This document shows positions 37,848 to 50,300 of a stretch of DNA of 64,000 nucleotides, in pieces. The translations under genes were made by a program, and so were the position numbers. Under the pieces are notes generated by a model. It ran no database searches. It was not told where the DNA came from and was given only the letters and a program-made list of their open reading frames with translations. The stretch is from Nitrospira sp. Lineage in GTDB: Bacteria > Nitrospirota > Nitrospiria > Nitrospirales > Nitrospiraceae. Location of the stretch: contig SWDI01000001.1 of NCBI GenBank assembly GCA_005116955.1, positions 152,464 through 216,463 of the forward strand. Reading direction: 5' to 3'. The first letter of the stretch is position 1; each line of letters begins with the position of its first letter.

Positions 37848-38315
37848 ATGAGAAGACGACACGTAGGGTGGACACGGAGCCTACTCTGGATCACAGTCGG
37901 TGCATTTCTCATGTGTCAGCCACCGACTTGGGGAGCGGACCTTGGCGAGGTTGTTCCGATAAATCGAACGCACCGTGTCGTCATGCATCTCAACGCTAGT
38001 GACGAAAAGGTCCAGCGTGGCACCCTCAACAACATCAAACATCTCTATCAGGAACTCGGGCCGCAGAACCTCACGGTTGAACTGGTTGTGCATGGAGCCG
38101 GTCTTCCTCTTCTTGTAAAGAAAGGTACGACATTCGCTGACGAGCTGACTGACTTGAAACGCACCTACGGTGTGAACTACACGGCCTGTTCCAACACCAT
38201 GAAGACTATGCAGGTGACGAGGGAGGATTTGATCAGTGAAGTAGGTGATACGGTACCGGCGATGGTCCGGCTCATGGAGCGACAGGAACAAGGTTGGGTA
38301 TACATAAAGCCGTAA
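37848..38315 (+). CDS. Exported DsrE-family protein
   Basis: Product of 155 residues with an N-terminal signal peptide (SLLWITVGAFLMCQPPTWGA). The mature part is a DsrE/DsrF-like fold: THRVVMHLNASDEKVQRGTL, NIKHLYQELGPQNLTVELVV and HGAGLPLL, then a single Cys in YTACSNTM at the position of the active-site Cys of periplasmic DsrE-like proteins. These often take part in sulfur or thiol handling; the exact substrate is not known. An OsmC gene follows, another thiol-linked function. Confidence 0.75.
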   Translation: MRRRHVGWTRSLLWITVGAFLMCQPPTWGADLGEVVPINRTHRVVMHLNASDEKVQRGTLNNIKHLYQELGPQNLTVELVVHGAGLPLLVKKGTTFADELTDLKRTYGVNYTACSNTMKTMQVTREDLISEVGDTVPAMVRLMERQEQGWVYIKP

Positions 38316-38355
38316 CCGATGGCTATTGACTCAAAGCTAGAGCCTTGGAGGAGGA

Positions 38356-38790
38356 ATGGAACAAAAAAGCAAAGTGTATCTGTATCAGACCGCAGTGAAG
38401 TGGACGGAACAGCGCAAGGGCGTGATCACTTGTGCGGGGAAGCCTGATGTGCAGGTGGCAACACCGCCAGAATTCAAGGGGCATGACGGCATCTGGTCTC
38501 CCGAGGATCTCTTCGTGGCCTCCGCTAACGTCTGTTTGATGACGACGTTTCTCGCAGTGGCGGAACGAGCCGGACTCGCCTTCTCCTCCTATGAGAGCAC
38601 GGCGGAAGGTCGATTGGAGTTGGTGGAGGGGAAATTTCAATTCACCACCATCACGATCAGGCCTTCCATCACGTTGAAATCTGGGGAGGATGCGGGCAAA
38701 GCCAAGGAGCTGATCGAAAAAGCCGAGGGGAATTGTCTGATTTCCAACTCGATGAAAGCCACGGTCACCTTAGAGCCGGTCATTCACTAG
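38356..38790 (+). CDS. OsmC-family peroxiredoxin-like protein, copy 1
   Basis: Cytoplasmic protein of 144 residues of the OsmC/Ohr superfamily, which reduces organic hydroperoxides with two Cys. The two Cys are present in SANVCLMTTFLAVAERAG and KAEGNCLISNSMKA, and the dimer strand begins VYLYQTAVKWTEQRKGVITC. GGAGGAA precedes the ATG by four bases. It is the last + strand gene before the convergent NRPS operon. A second OsmC gene, not closely similar, lies at 52592-53008. Confidence 0.88.
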   Translation: MEQKSKVYLYQTAVKWTEQRKGVITCAGKPDVQVATPPEFKGHDGIWSPEDLFVASANVCLMTTFLAVAERAGLAFSSYESTAEGRLELVEGKFQFTTITIRPSITLKSGEDAGKAKELIEKAEGNCLISNSMKATVTLEPVIH

Positions 38791-38873
38791 CACCGCAGAA
38801 CTACTTGCCACTGAGTCTTGTGTTTGTAAGCAGGAAGGTAGAGTTGTGAGGTCACAGTCAACGGAGAGAGAGA

Positions 38874-39659
38874 TTACTGCTGCTCGAGATCAAACTGTAT
38901 AACCGAGTCTACGCTCTGGGCAGCCACCGCTGCTTCCCATCCCTTTTCGCAAGGGAGAAAGCGAACCTGTAACGTATCCGTGAACTGCGCACCCAATCGG
39001 GGACGAACCTCCATATCGACCCCGTCCCCCTCAATGCAGACCTCGCAGTCGGACAGTCCTCGGAGACCGATACCTTGTGCCTTGAGCAGCGACTCTTTCG
39101 CAACCCAGTAACAGAAGAATCTCGCGGCACGCTGTTCTTCAGGAACCTGCATGATCGCCGTGTATTCAGAACGAGTAAAATAGCGCTTGGATAATTTCAC
39201 AACTTCGACTTCTGAACGAACGCATTCGAGATCCACTCCGACTTCCTGCGCATATGAGACTGCGATGAGCGCACGGCCATGGGCATGAGACAAATTGAAC
39301 GTGATCGCTGGCCGATCTCGTCGCTCCCTCGTTAGGAAGGGCTTGCCTGTTGCACTGCGCTCTAGCGCGACCACATCCGGAGTAACTCCAAGGTACCTAC
39401 TCAGCACTGCTCTCAAGCCTCCGTGAGCCAGCACGTAACGCTGCCGGATATCCTCCCGAACAAGGCGCGCCGCTCGGTGCCGCTCGCTTTCATCCAACCA
39501 GCTGGTGCATTGCTCCAGGCAGCGCTGCGATCCGTCGAGCTCGATCCCCCACAGATGAACGGTGTTCGATGGAAGGTAGATATGATTTCGCCGAGATGTA
39601 TCGGCTAGGCGCTCAAGTGATTGGAACGCGATCAGCATCTTGCAGTTCCAAATGTACAC
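38874..39659 (-). CDS. Sfp-type 4'-phosphopantetheinyl transferase
   Basis: Transfers the phosphopantetheine arm of coenzyme A to the carrier-domain Ser residues of the neighbouring NRPS. 261 residues, typical for the Sfp/HetI type. Mg2+-binding and catalytic motifs: VGVDLECVRSE and FCYWVAKESLLKAQGIGL; the N-terminal half has RAARLVREDIRQRYVLAHGG and TGKPFL. It is the last gene of a three-gene - strand operon, nine bases after the ABC transporter gene. The N-terminus may start at a second Met seven residues in (MLIAFQ). Its presence makes the operon self-sufficient for carrier activation. Confidence 0.92.
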   Translation of the reverse strand: MYIWNCKMLIAFQSLERLADTSRRNHIYLPSNTVHLWGIELDGSQRCLEQCTSWLDESERHRAARLVREDIRQRYVLAHGGLRAVLSRYLGVTPDVVALERSATGKPFLTRERRDRPAITFNLSHAHGRALIAVSYAQEVGVDLECVRSEVEVVKLSKRYFTRSEYTAIMQVPEEQRAARFFCYWVAKESLLKAQGIGLRGLSDCEVCIEGDGVDMEVRPRLGAQFTDTLQVRFLPCEKGWEAAVAAQSVDSVIQFDLEQQ

Positions 39660-39668
39660 GTCCCGACA

Positions 39669-41330
39669 TCATGTCGTCATCCTTGCGTCGCTGTCCTTCA
39701 CATGCTCCACAATCTTCCCGTCATCCAATTTAATGACCTGGTTGCCGAGATGGAAATACCGATCATCGTGAGTAATCACGATAACCGTTTTCCCTCGCGC
39801 GCGTAGGTCCGGAAGCAATGTCTTGTAAAACACCTCCTTGTACTGCGGATCTTGATCCGCCGCCCATTCATCAAACACGTAGATTGAGCGATCCTCCAGG
39901 TAGGCCGTAATAAGCGCCAACCGTTTGCGTTGCCCTTGAGAGAGATCAAGGGTTGAGAAGGTGCGATCGAGTACAGTGACTTTGTGATCCAAATGCAGCA
40001 ATCGCAAGTATTGAGGCGCGAGGCTATGGACCTGAGAATCCGAATGACCAAGGAGTTTCTTGAAGAGGTAAAAGTCTGAAAATATGACTGAGAAGTGTTC
40101 GCGGTACCACTCTCGATTGGCATCAGTGATCATCGTACCAGCCAGTCTCACGTCTCCTCGTAGCGGCTGATACAACCCCGAAAGAACTTTTACGAGTGTG
40201 GATTTCCCGCTTCCATTCCCTCCGATGATGAACACCAATTCGCCTGGACATAACTCGAGGCTGATGGGACCCAGCGTGAAGGGCGTTTCGGCATCATTAT
40301 CTTGCCCGTAAGAAAACACGACATCGGTCCATTGCACGATGGGAGAGCTCTCAGGCTCGAGACCTATCAGGTCTCTCGTCTGGACGTCCTCTGGACAGAC
40401 ATCCAGCGATATGCCCAATCGTTCAATATTTTCCAATGCCACTTGACCTCGTTCGAGAGTTGGCGTCGTACTGATGATGCTCGAAATGGGGCCCATCATA
40501 TAGATCATGGCGACAATGTATCCAGTCAGTGCCTCTGAAGAGATAAGCCCAAAAGATGGAAATAGGAAAATGATGAAACCGATGAGGGAGTAGAGGGAGA
40601 CCGCATTCCAGGCTCCAAGCAGCGCTTGTATCCGCGTTGCTTCCAGATTCGTCTTTCTATAGAGTTCCGCCGCTCCTCGCACTTCCTCATCGACAAACTC
40701 CTGTCGCCGCGCCCGATGCATCAACAGCTCCTTTAGCCCGTCGGTGAGTGAGCGAAATCGCTGAAACAACTCAGCTCTGGCATCACGGGATGCGGCAATG
40801 ATGTCGCGGACACTGGTGTGTAACCACTGATGTACGACGACACTCACGACAGCAACTCCGAGCACTGCTAGAAATACGCTCCATGACAACCAAGCAAGGA
40901 AGATTCCGCAGCCCAACACAAGTGCGCCATTCATGAGAAAACTAGGGAAACATTGGATTGCCCAGGTAACCCAACTCACGTCATCCGTTAAGGTGACTAG
41001 AATATGGTTGGCCCCTCGTTGCTCGGAACGAAGTAACGGAGCCCGTAGGATTTTTGCGCAGAGAGACAACGAGAGGTCCAGGATGGTGTCTTGCGAGAAG
41101 CTGACGAGCAGAACCTGGGATCCAAGGTTTGCCAGAATCTTGCCGACGACAAGGCCGACAAACCCTAGCAGTACAAGAAGGGAATGGTCAGAGGGATGAT
41201 GAACCACATAATTGATGAGTGCTAAGACTCCGGCGCTCAAGAGCCCAGACAGGATGCCGACACAGAGCATGAGCCAGGCCATGGAGCTCGACCGTTGCAC
41301 GATAAAGCGGAAAAATCGTCCAAAGGGCAT
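39669..41330 (-). CDS. Peptide-export ABC transporter (SyrD/PvdE type)
   Basis: Inner-membrane exporter of 553 residues with membrane and ATPase domains fused, as in the cyclic-peptide and siderophore-precursor exporters SyrD and PvdE. Six helices in the first 300 residues, then Walker A GGNGSGKST, signature LSQGQRKRLALI and Walker B IYVFDEWAADQDP, all in the diverged form typical of this subfamily. It lies between the NRPS gene (48 bases) and the phosphopantetheinyl transferase gene (nine bases) on the same strand, so it most likely carries the NRPS product to the periplasm. Confidence 0.92.
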   Translation of the reverse strand: MPFGRFFRFIVQRSSSMAWLMLCVGILSGLLSAGVLALINYVVHHPSDHSLLVLLGFVGLVVGKILANLGSQVLLVSFSQDTILDLSLSLCAKILRAPLLRSEQRGANHILVTLTDDVSWVTWAIQCFPSFLMNGALVLGCGIFLAWLSWSVFLAVLGVAVVSVVVHQWLHTSVRDIIAASRDARAELFQRFRSLTDGLKELLMHRARRQEFVDEEVRGAAELYRKTNLEATRIQALLGAWNAVSLYSLIGFIIFLFPSFGLISSEALTGYIVAMIYMMGPISSIISTTPTLERGQVALENIERLGISLDVCPEDVQTRDLIGLEPESSPIVQWTDVVFSYGQDNDAETPFTLGPISLELCPGELVFIIGGNGSGKSTLVKVLSGLYQPLRGDVRLAGTMITDANREWYREHFSVIFSDFYLFKKLLGHSDSQVHSLAPQYLRLLHLDHKVTVLDRTFSTLDLSQGQRKRLALITAYLEDRSIYVFDEWAADQDPQYKEVFYKTLLPDLRARGKTVIVITHDDRYFHLGNQVIKLDDGKIVEHVKDSDARMTT

Positions 41331-41378
41331 CGTAGACTAGCCTCACTTTCACCAGGAAAGGAGAGTGGATGTGTACAC

Positions 41379-44300
41379 CTAAATGACGTTGGCCAAAGGG
41401 GTTGGCTTGTTTTGAGTATTCTTGCCAAGGAAAGCCTGGAGATGCTTCGTCACTTCTTCCACATGTGGTGTGACAAGAAGATGTCCTGCAGCGACGGCGG
41501 CAACCTGCACAGACTTGCTCCCTTCGCCCCCAAAGTCTGGCCAGACATGGCGCGTATCAGTCACCGTCCTCGCAATATTCCGTTTAGACGCCACGATATT
41601 GAGAATACGACCAGGATATTTGCAAATGGCGTAACGAGCCACAGCTTGGAGCGTGGCTCGGGTTACATGTTCGACTTGGAAATTGGCAACCAGCTCATCG
41701 TTACCGGTTTCGGTTCGCGATAACGACATGAGTCTCTTGCGTCTATGCTGGATAAAATGACTCCAGTCTTTGACGGGTAAACGGAAGAGCGTGCCAATAT
41801 TGCTTATTGTCCTCCACAACATGAACAGGGGCAACCCAAACCTCGTCGGCCACCTGTAACGATGTCGGCGATGTGAGGACGGATGCCAGGTCTCCATCAT
41901 CACGAGTGTGGTGGTTTGCCCCTGTACGAGCAGTTGCTGAGCCATTTCATACGCAATCAGTCCACCGGTACAGTTACCAAGGATGGTATAGGGCCCGTTC
42001 GGGTGAATGTGACGGATCTGTGTAATGTAATGGCTCGCCATCTCCGGCACTGATGTAAACGGTGCGTCTTTTCCGTCCAGTCCTCGTGCCTGTAACCCGT
42101 AGGAGGGTTGATTGGGACCTAGCAGCTTGGCTAACTGAGCAAAGAACAATACATTGCCTCCTACTCCTGGCACCATGAATATCGGTGTCGCGTTCCCGCT
42201 CGGCTGAATAGCTACAAGCGACTGCCATGGCGGCGTCCAGTGTTCATGCGAGAGCACCGCCGCTAACTCGGCAATGGTCGGTGCCTGAAACAGCGTCGCG
42301 AGCGGAAGGCGTCTTCCATACACCTGTTCGAGAAGAAAGAAGAGGTGAGCGGCTTTGAGTGAGTGGCCGCCGAGATCGAAGAAGTTGTCGTGGATCCCGA
42401 TTTTGGGGACTTCCAGTACTTGCCGCCACAAGGCTGTGAGTTGAACTTCCGTTCGATCACGGGGACGACTGTGAACCAATTCATCTGAGACCGAGGAGAC
42501 TGCAGCTGGTAGTGCTTTCCTGTCGACCTTGTTATTGGCCGTCAAGGGCATGGCCTTCAGAAAGACGAAGAGGGAGGGGACCATATACTCAGGAATCTCG
42601 GACCGAAGAAATAAGCGAAGTTCCTGCTGGCTTGGAGCAGGGCCCTCTTGGCAAACCAGATACGCCACCAACTGCTTTGTACCTTGCCGGTCCTCCCGCG
42701 CGATGACTGCTGCCTGACGGACAGCTTGATGACGGCTCAGCGCTGTCTCGATCTCACCCAATTCGATCCGGCACCCTCTGATCTTGACCTGATGATCCAA
42801 TCGACCGAGATGTACGATGCGTCCATCTCGGCGATACCGTGCCAAGTCTCCCGTTCTATAGAGTCTTGCGAGGGGCTCCAGAGAAAATGGATGAGGGATG
42901 AACCGCTCCGCTGTTAAGTCTGGCTGCCCTCGATAGCCTCGGGCTAACCCATGGCCGCCGATATAGAGCTCGCCGGAAACTCCGACTGGGGCTGGCTGCA
43001 GGAATTGATCCAAGATGTACACGTCTGTATTGGCGATTGGTCTCCCAATGGTGATCTCCCGATCAGTCCGTTCGATTCGTTCGATCGTAGACCAAATCGT
43101 GGTTTCAGTCGGACCATACATGTTCCACAAGGCGACGCAACGCTCCAGCAGTGACGCCGCAAGATCCGGAGGAAGGGCCTCCCCTCCACAGAGTACCGTC
43201 AGTCTGCTACTACCGCGCCATCCCACCTCAATCAGCATGCGCCATGTGGCAGGGGTTGCTTGCATGATCGTCGGCTGAACGGTTTCACAGAGATCACGTA
43301 ATTGTCGTCCGTCCATCGCGACCGCTCGACTGGCGATCTCGACACGGGCTCCGGCCAGTAACGGCACATACAATTCCAAGCCAAAAATATCAAAGGAGAT
43401 TGTCGTCACCGAGAGCATGACATCGTGATCGGTACATCCCGGAGCTTGCCGTATCGAACTCGCGAAGTTCACAAGGGCGCGGTGCGGAATTTCCACGCCC
43501 TTCGGCTGTCCTGTGGAACCAGACGTATACAGAATATACGCCAGATCTTGAGGCGTGGCGATCGGGCCTAGATTGTGGTCTGCTTGCTGAGCGATGCGTT
43601 CCTCCTCACGGTCCAGACATAGCAAGCAGCAGGCCTGCGCATCAAATCGATCGGCGAGTGATGCGGATGTGAGCACGACGGCGAGGGATGCGTTCTCGGC
43701 CATATACCGGAGTCGATCTCGTGGAAACTCAGGATCGAGAGGGACATAGGCCGCACCGGTTTTCAGCACGGCCAGCAACGCAATGACCATCTCCAGGGAT
43801 CGATCGAGACTAATACCCACCGTGACACCAGGCTTGGCGCCCAGGGTTCGCAGGTAGCCTGCCAGCTGATTGGCCCTGGCATTAAGCTCACCGTATCGCA
43901 GTGCCTTCGGTCCCATCGACAACGCAACGGCATCAGGCGTCCGCTTGACCTGAGCTTCAAACAACTGAGGAAAACATTCAGACTGTGGATACTTTCTTTG
44001 CGTGTGGTTCCAATCCTGCAACATCTGTTGCCGCTCGGGCGCCGTCAGTGTTGGAAGTTCGGACAGCTTACGCTGGGGATTTGCCAATGCGCTCTGGAGT
44101 AGGAGCTTATACTGTCCGAGCATCCGCTCAGCAGTCTGAGGCTCGAAGAGATTGGTATTGAACGTCAAATACGCTCTCCGGGAGAACTCTGTCTCGATCG
44201 TCAAACTGAGGTCGAATTGCGCGGCTTGCGTCTCCACCTCGAACGGCACCCAACTCAACCCTTGGACGTTGATCTCCCCTATTGGAGCATTCGGGACATT

Positions 44301-47300
44301 GAAGAGGACCTGCACCAGGGGGGCAGAGCTTTGGTCACGAGAGGAGTGCATCATCTCGACTAATTTGTCGAACGGGAAGTCCTGATTGGCATAGGCCTCT
44401 AACGCCGTGTCACGCACCCGTGCCATCAACTCGATGAACGTCGGATCGTCAGAGAGATCGGTACGGAGCACGAGTGTATTGACAAACGAGCCGATGATCG
44501 ACTCGACCGCGGATTGAGTTCGGTTGGCGATGGGAGAGCCGATAGCCACATCAGTTTGGCCGGAATAGCGACGCAAGAGAATCTGGAAGCACGCCAACAG
44601 GGTCATGAACACCGTCGCATTATGTTCCGCGCTGAATTGTTTCAGGCGTTCAATCAACGAGGTGGGCAATTCCACCATGCGATGTGAGCCGTTAAACGTT
44701 TGGACGACGGGCCGTGGATAATCGGTCGGCAGCGAAAGCTTTGACAGCCCGGCCAGCTTCTTTTGCCAATAGTCCGATTGTGTGCTCAGCCAGTCGTCGG
44801 TCAGACAACGTCGTTGCCACACGGCATAGTCGGCATACTGAAGAGGGATCGGTTTTGCCGATGGAACGTCTCCTCGGCAAAACGCGTTGTAGAAGAAGGC
44901 AAACTCATGGCCGATGACTCCGAATGACCACTGGTCTCCGATGATATGGTGCATCGTGAGCACCAACACATGGTCCTCAGGCTCGACTTCGATCAAGAGG
45001 AATCGTGCCAGCGGGCCTTGCTCAAGATCGAACCGCTGGTTTGCTTCCTGCTCCACAAGCTGGGCCGCTTGCTGTTGTCGCTCCTCGCGAGGCCGGCTGG
45101 TAAGGTCAACCTCGACCCAATGGGGAGGGCGAAAGGGATGGATCGTTTGGACTGGTCCCTCACCCTTCATCCTGAACGTCGTTCGAAATGCCTCATGGCG
45201 GTGACAGATGGCATCGACCGTCCTCCGGAGAGCTGATTTGTTGAGCCGTCCCATTTGCCGTGATGCAAATGGCATGTTATACGCCGTGCTCTCAGGGGCC
45301 AGCTGATACATCAGCCACATACGTTGCTGAGAATAGGACAAGGGGAGTGGCTGATCTCTAGGCACCGGAGTGATCGGTGGCATCACGAAAGCCGGCTGGC
45401 GCTTCTGGCGCAACCGCGCCACCTCTTCGGCCAATGCCGCAATCGTTGGTCGCTCAAACAGTGCCGGGAGTGAGATATCAATTTCAAAGAGTTCACGTAT
45501 TCGAGAGACGAGTTGGGTCGCTAAGAGCGAGTGGCCTCCCTGCTCAAAGAAATGGTCGTGGACACCGGCCTCTGGGACGTGAAGCACGGATTTCCACAAC
45601 TCAGCCAGAGATTCTTCGACCTGATTTCTGGGAGCCATTCTGGCTGCCGCTTGACCGGCTCTGTGTTCCGGGGCGGGAAGCGCCTGTCGATTCACTTTTC
45701 CGGTGGCACTGAGCGGCATCGTGTCGAGCGATAGAATGACGGATGGCACCATATAGTGTGGGAGTCGAGTGGCCAGATCACTGCGAATCTGTTCGAGCCT
45801 GTCTTTGAGCGACGACTCACCGGCGACATAACCGACCAACCGGTGTTGGTCCGGTTTATCTTCCCGAAGCAGCACCGCCGCGTGATGCACACCCGGAACG
45901 TTACTCAGCACATATTCAATTTCCCCTAGTTCGATCCGATAGCCACGCAGTTTGACTTGCTGGTCCATCCGTCCAAGAAATTCCACATTACCGTCGGCGC
46001 GATACCGAGCCAGGTCACCGGTCCGATACAGCCTGGTGCCAGCCACGTAGGGATTCGCAAGAAACCGTTCTTGGGTCAACTGCGGCTGGTTGACATAGCC
46101 GCGGGCCAGACATGCTCCCCCAATATAGAGTTCACCCGGTACGCCGATAGGCGTCGGCTGCAGACTGGCATCTAGCACATAGAGCTGCATATGGCCGATG
46201 GGTTTTCCGATCGGTATGCGGGCTCCGGCTTCCTCGCGAGTCGTGCGATACACGCTGCACCAGACCGTGGCTTCCGTCGGTCCATATTCGTTGTACAGCG
46301 TGGCATGAGGCAGGAGCTGGTAATGCCGTCGCACGAGTTCAAGGGGTAGACTTTCGCCGGCCGTAATGACGACTCGAAGCGAGTCGAGCTGAGTACTCAA
46401 CGCCTCACCGAGCACGGCGTGGTACAAAGAAGGAACCCACACGATGTGCGAGATGCGATGGTGCTTGATGAGCGCAGCAAGCTCCGTTGGGTCGCGATGG
46501 GCGGTCTCTGATGGGATGACCAGTTCCCCTCCCTGCAGCAACGTCCAAAATATACCGGTCACCGATCCATCAAAAGCCAGAGAGAAGGTCAGCAGGAATT
46601 GGGATATCGGGTCCGGATAGTACTGAAGTCTGGCATGCAGCGAGGTCACCAGACTGCGGTGTGTCACGGCCACACCCTTGGGCCTCCCCGTCGAACCTGA
46701 GGTGTAGATGATATAGGCGAGCTGATCCGGGGAGACCAAAAGCGCGAGGTTCTCCTCCTCCGCTCCCCCCACGGTGGGTGCAGACAGGGTTTCCACATCA
46801 CAGATCTGGCCGCTATAGCTCTGTATATGGTTACGGAGATGTGCCTGTGTGACAACGATGGAAACGTGCGAGTCCTCCAGCATGAGCTGGAGGCGGTGAC
46901 CGGGGAAGGACGGATCCAGGGGAACATAACCGCCCCCTGCTTTGAGAATACCCAAGAGGCCCACGAGGGCATCTACTGAGCGTTCGACACAGAGCCCCAC
47001 CGGGAGATCTGCACCAACCCCCAATTTCCGTAGAGCGTGAGCGACTCGATTCGCTCGTTGGTTCAGTTCTTGGTAACTGATGGACTGGTCTCCGCACGTG
47101 ACGGCGAGAGCCAGGGGAGTCCGTTCCACCTGCGCCTCGATGAGTGTATGGATACTGGAGTTCTGGATGGACGGTTCGTCCCACGTCAACTGAATGTTTC
47201 GTCGCTCCTCGGCGGTTAGTAATGACAGTTGATCAAGGCGGGCCTCAGGTTTCTTGAGAAATTCCTCAAGCAAGATCTCCAGCTGTCCCAGCATCCGGTC

Positions 47301-50300
47301 CACCGTCGAGTCGTCAAAAATCGTTGAGTCATGGAGAAACGCCAGTTCCAGGCCATGAGCCTTATTCACGACCATCAACACGAGGTCGAACTCCGATGCA
47401 GTCGGCTCCCAAGGGAGATGAGTGACCGCAAGATCCCTGACGGAGAAAGTGGACAAGGGGTCGTCCTCACACACGATCATCACATTGAAGAGTGGAGACA
47501 GGGACCGCTCACGTTGTAACGACAGTGCCTCGATGACCTCCTCAAACGGGAGTTCTTGGTGGTCATAGGCCTGCACCACGATACGGCGTATCTGTTTCAA
47601 CAATTCGTGTCCTGTCAGCCCATCCGACACCTCAGATCGCAGCGCCACCGTATTGACGCAATACCCCATCACGTCTTCGAGCTCTCTCCGACGCCTGCCG
47701 GCCACGATCGATCCAATGACGATATCCGACTCGTGGGTGTAACGATGGAGCCACGTCGCAAAGACGGCGTACAGCACCATGAACGTCGTGAGACTCTGGC
47801 GTTGGCAGAAATGATCGAGACTGGCTGAAAGCTCTGGAGGAAGTGATCGGGACCGCACGCCTCCCTCGAACGTGCGCACCCGAGGCCGCTGACGATCGAC
47901 CGGTAGTTCAGTGGGCGGGCGGGCGCCACTCAATTGCTGGATCCAGTAGGCTCGATGGACTTCACGAAGGCCTTGATCCAGCCTGGTTCTCTGCCAATCG
48001 GCATAGTCCGCGTACTGAACGGTCAGCGTGGGCAGTAGAGCCTTTTGAACATCACCACCGGCTTCCCAAAGAATAGTCAATTCCTTCCAGAAGATACGGA
48101 GAGACCACCCGTCAGCGACGAGGCGGTGGAATGTCACTGACAGGACATGCACGCCTTGCTCAAGCGCCAGTAGAGTCAGTCTACATAGCGGTCCCTGTCG
48201 TAAGTCGAATGGCCGGCTCCTCTCCGCTCGTAGGAATTGTTGCACCTGAATATCTTGCGCCGCAGGGTCCAATCCTTGGAAATCTTGCCGTCCTATCGTG
48301 ACAATCGCCTCAGAAGACACTTCCGCGAATCCTTCACCTCGCTCCGATCCAAACCGAGTTCGAAGAATCTCATGGCGACTGGCGATTTCCCGCACCGACC
48401 GCCCCAATACCTCGGGGTTAACCGGTCCACGGATGCGTACGCTCATGGAAATATGGTTGATCGCGCTCCCAGGATGAACTTGCTCCAAGAACCAGAGTCG
48501 CTGCTGAGAAGGGCTGAGAGGAATTCTGCCCTCCCTTGTGGATGTCGAGCGAGGCGGAATGAGCGGAATCCGCGCCCTGCCGCCTTCTGCGTCATCCGGA
48601 CTCGTGCTCAGTTCATCGATCCGAGCGGCGAGTGCCGACAATGTCGGACATTCGAACAGCACGCTGAGGGGGAGTTCGACGTGGAAGACGTCGAGGATAC
48701 GCGCCACAACCTGTGCGGCGAGGAGCGAATTGCCGCCGAGTGAGAAGAAGTTCGCGTGACGGTGCGGAAGGGGTCCTCCAAGCACCTCTTGCCAGATATC
48801 GGCCAGCCCTGTTTCGAGAGCGGTTTGCGGACTCTCGTTCGAAACTCCGTCGGTATCAGCGTTCCGATCAGACTCCAGCGTACTCGATCCGACGACAGTG
48901 AGCTGGCCGGCCTCAAAGGCGGCTTTACAGGCGCCTCGTTGAATTTTCCCGCTGGAGGTTCGTGGGATTGTGCCGGACTTGATCAGCACCACTGTGTGGA
49001 GTTCAAGTTCATACTCATCCGCCAGCGCACGACGGATGCAGTTCACTACGTTCATCAAATCGGATTCAGACACCTGCTTCTCGATCTCATGGACCAGCGC
49101 CACATGTTCTCCGGTCTTGTCCTCAATCGAGAAGGCCGCTCCATAACCTCGTCGCAAGCCGGGGTGCGCGTGCTGGGCCGACCACTCCAGATCGTGGGGA
49201 TAATAGTTCCGTCCACGGAGGATGATCAGATCCTTGAGGCGTCCGGTCAGGAACAGCTCTCCGCTGTGGATAAATCCCAGATCGCCGGTCCGTAAATAGG
49301 AACCCTCACCTGACCCAGCAAGAGCGGCGTTAAATGTGGCATCCGTTTCTTCTGGTTTGCCCCAGTATCCAGCGCCGATCCCGGTTCCGGCCAGCCACAC
49401 TTCTCCTACCACGCCAGGCTGGCACTCGACGTGCGTCGTGGGATTCACGATCCGGACATGAGTGTCTTCGAGGGGCTCTCCGCATCCGACCAATGTCCGC
49501 GTTCCCTGTTCCGAGGCGGGAGCCTCTTTGATGATCGAGTCGGCCAACGCCTCGGCTTCAACACGCAAGAAGCTCGGCTCTGCAGCGACCCGCTTCACTG
49601 TCACCAAGAGTGTCGCTTCCGCAAGTCCATACGCTGGGGCAAACGTCGTTCGCCGGAATCCCCGTGGACCAAAAGTCTCGATAAACTGCTCTACCGTCTC
49701 CGAACGGATGGGTTCGGCGCCGCAACTGGCGACCAGCCACGTGCTCAAGTCAGCCTGCCATCCTGGCTGTTGCCGCACAGCCCTGAGACAAGCCTCATAG
49801 GAAAAATTTGGTCCCCCGCTGTGGGTAATCTCAAATCGAGACACCGCATCAAGCCAGCGCAATGGCCGCCGGAGGAACGTGACGGGTGACATCAGATAGG
49901 CAGGAATGCCGGCGTAGAACGGGGCGAGGATTCCGTGCAGTAATCCATAGTCATGAAAATACGGCAACCAGCAGAGCGACCGGCTGCTGTCCGATACGTC
50001 TCCGGCCAGACTCAAGGCCCTGCAGTGAGCGAGTACATTTCCCTGGCTGATCATGACACCGCGAGGCGTGGCCGTCGATCCAGAGGTGTATTGCAGGTAG
50101 GCGAGGGCGTTGTCGTGTGGCTGTGGCCACTCAATCGAGTCGATTGAATCGTAGGGTTGATCGGTCGTCACCCACGTGATCGGACCCGTCTCATTGGCGA
50201 GTGAAAGTTCCGAAGACAAAGCCGTGATATTTGAAGTCGTGAGGACCAGCGATACCCGGGCATCCTCGATAATACTGCGCAGTCTGGGCAGAGCATGTTT

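Noticed and set aside
44710-44960. HHxxxDQ instead of HHxxxDG in the second condensation domain
   Set aside because: Both catalytic His and the Asp are present; the last position varies in active condensation domains, so it is not reported as a defect.
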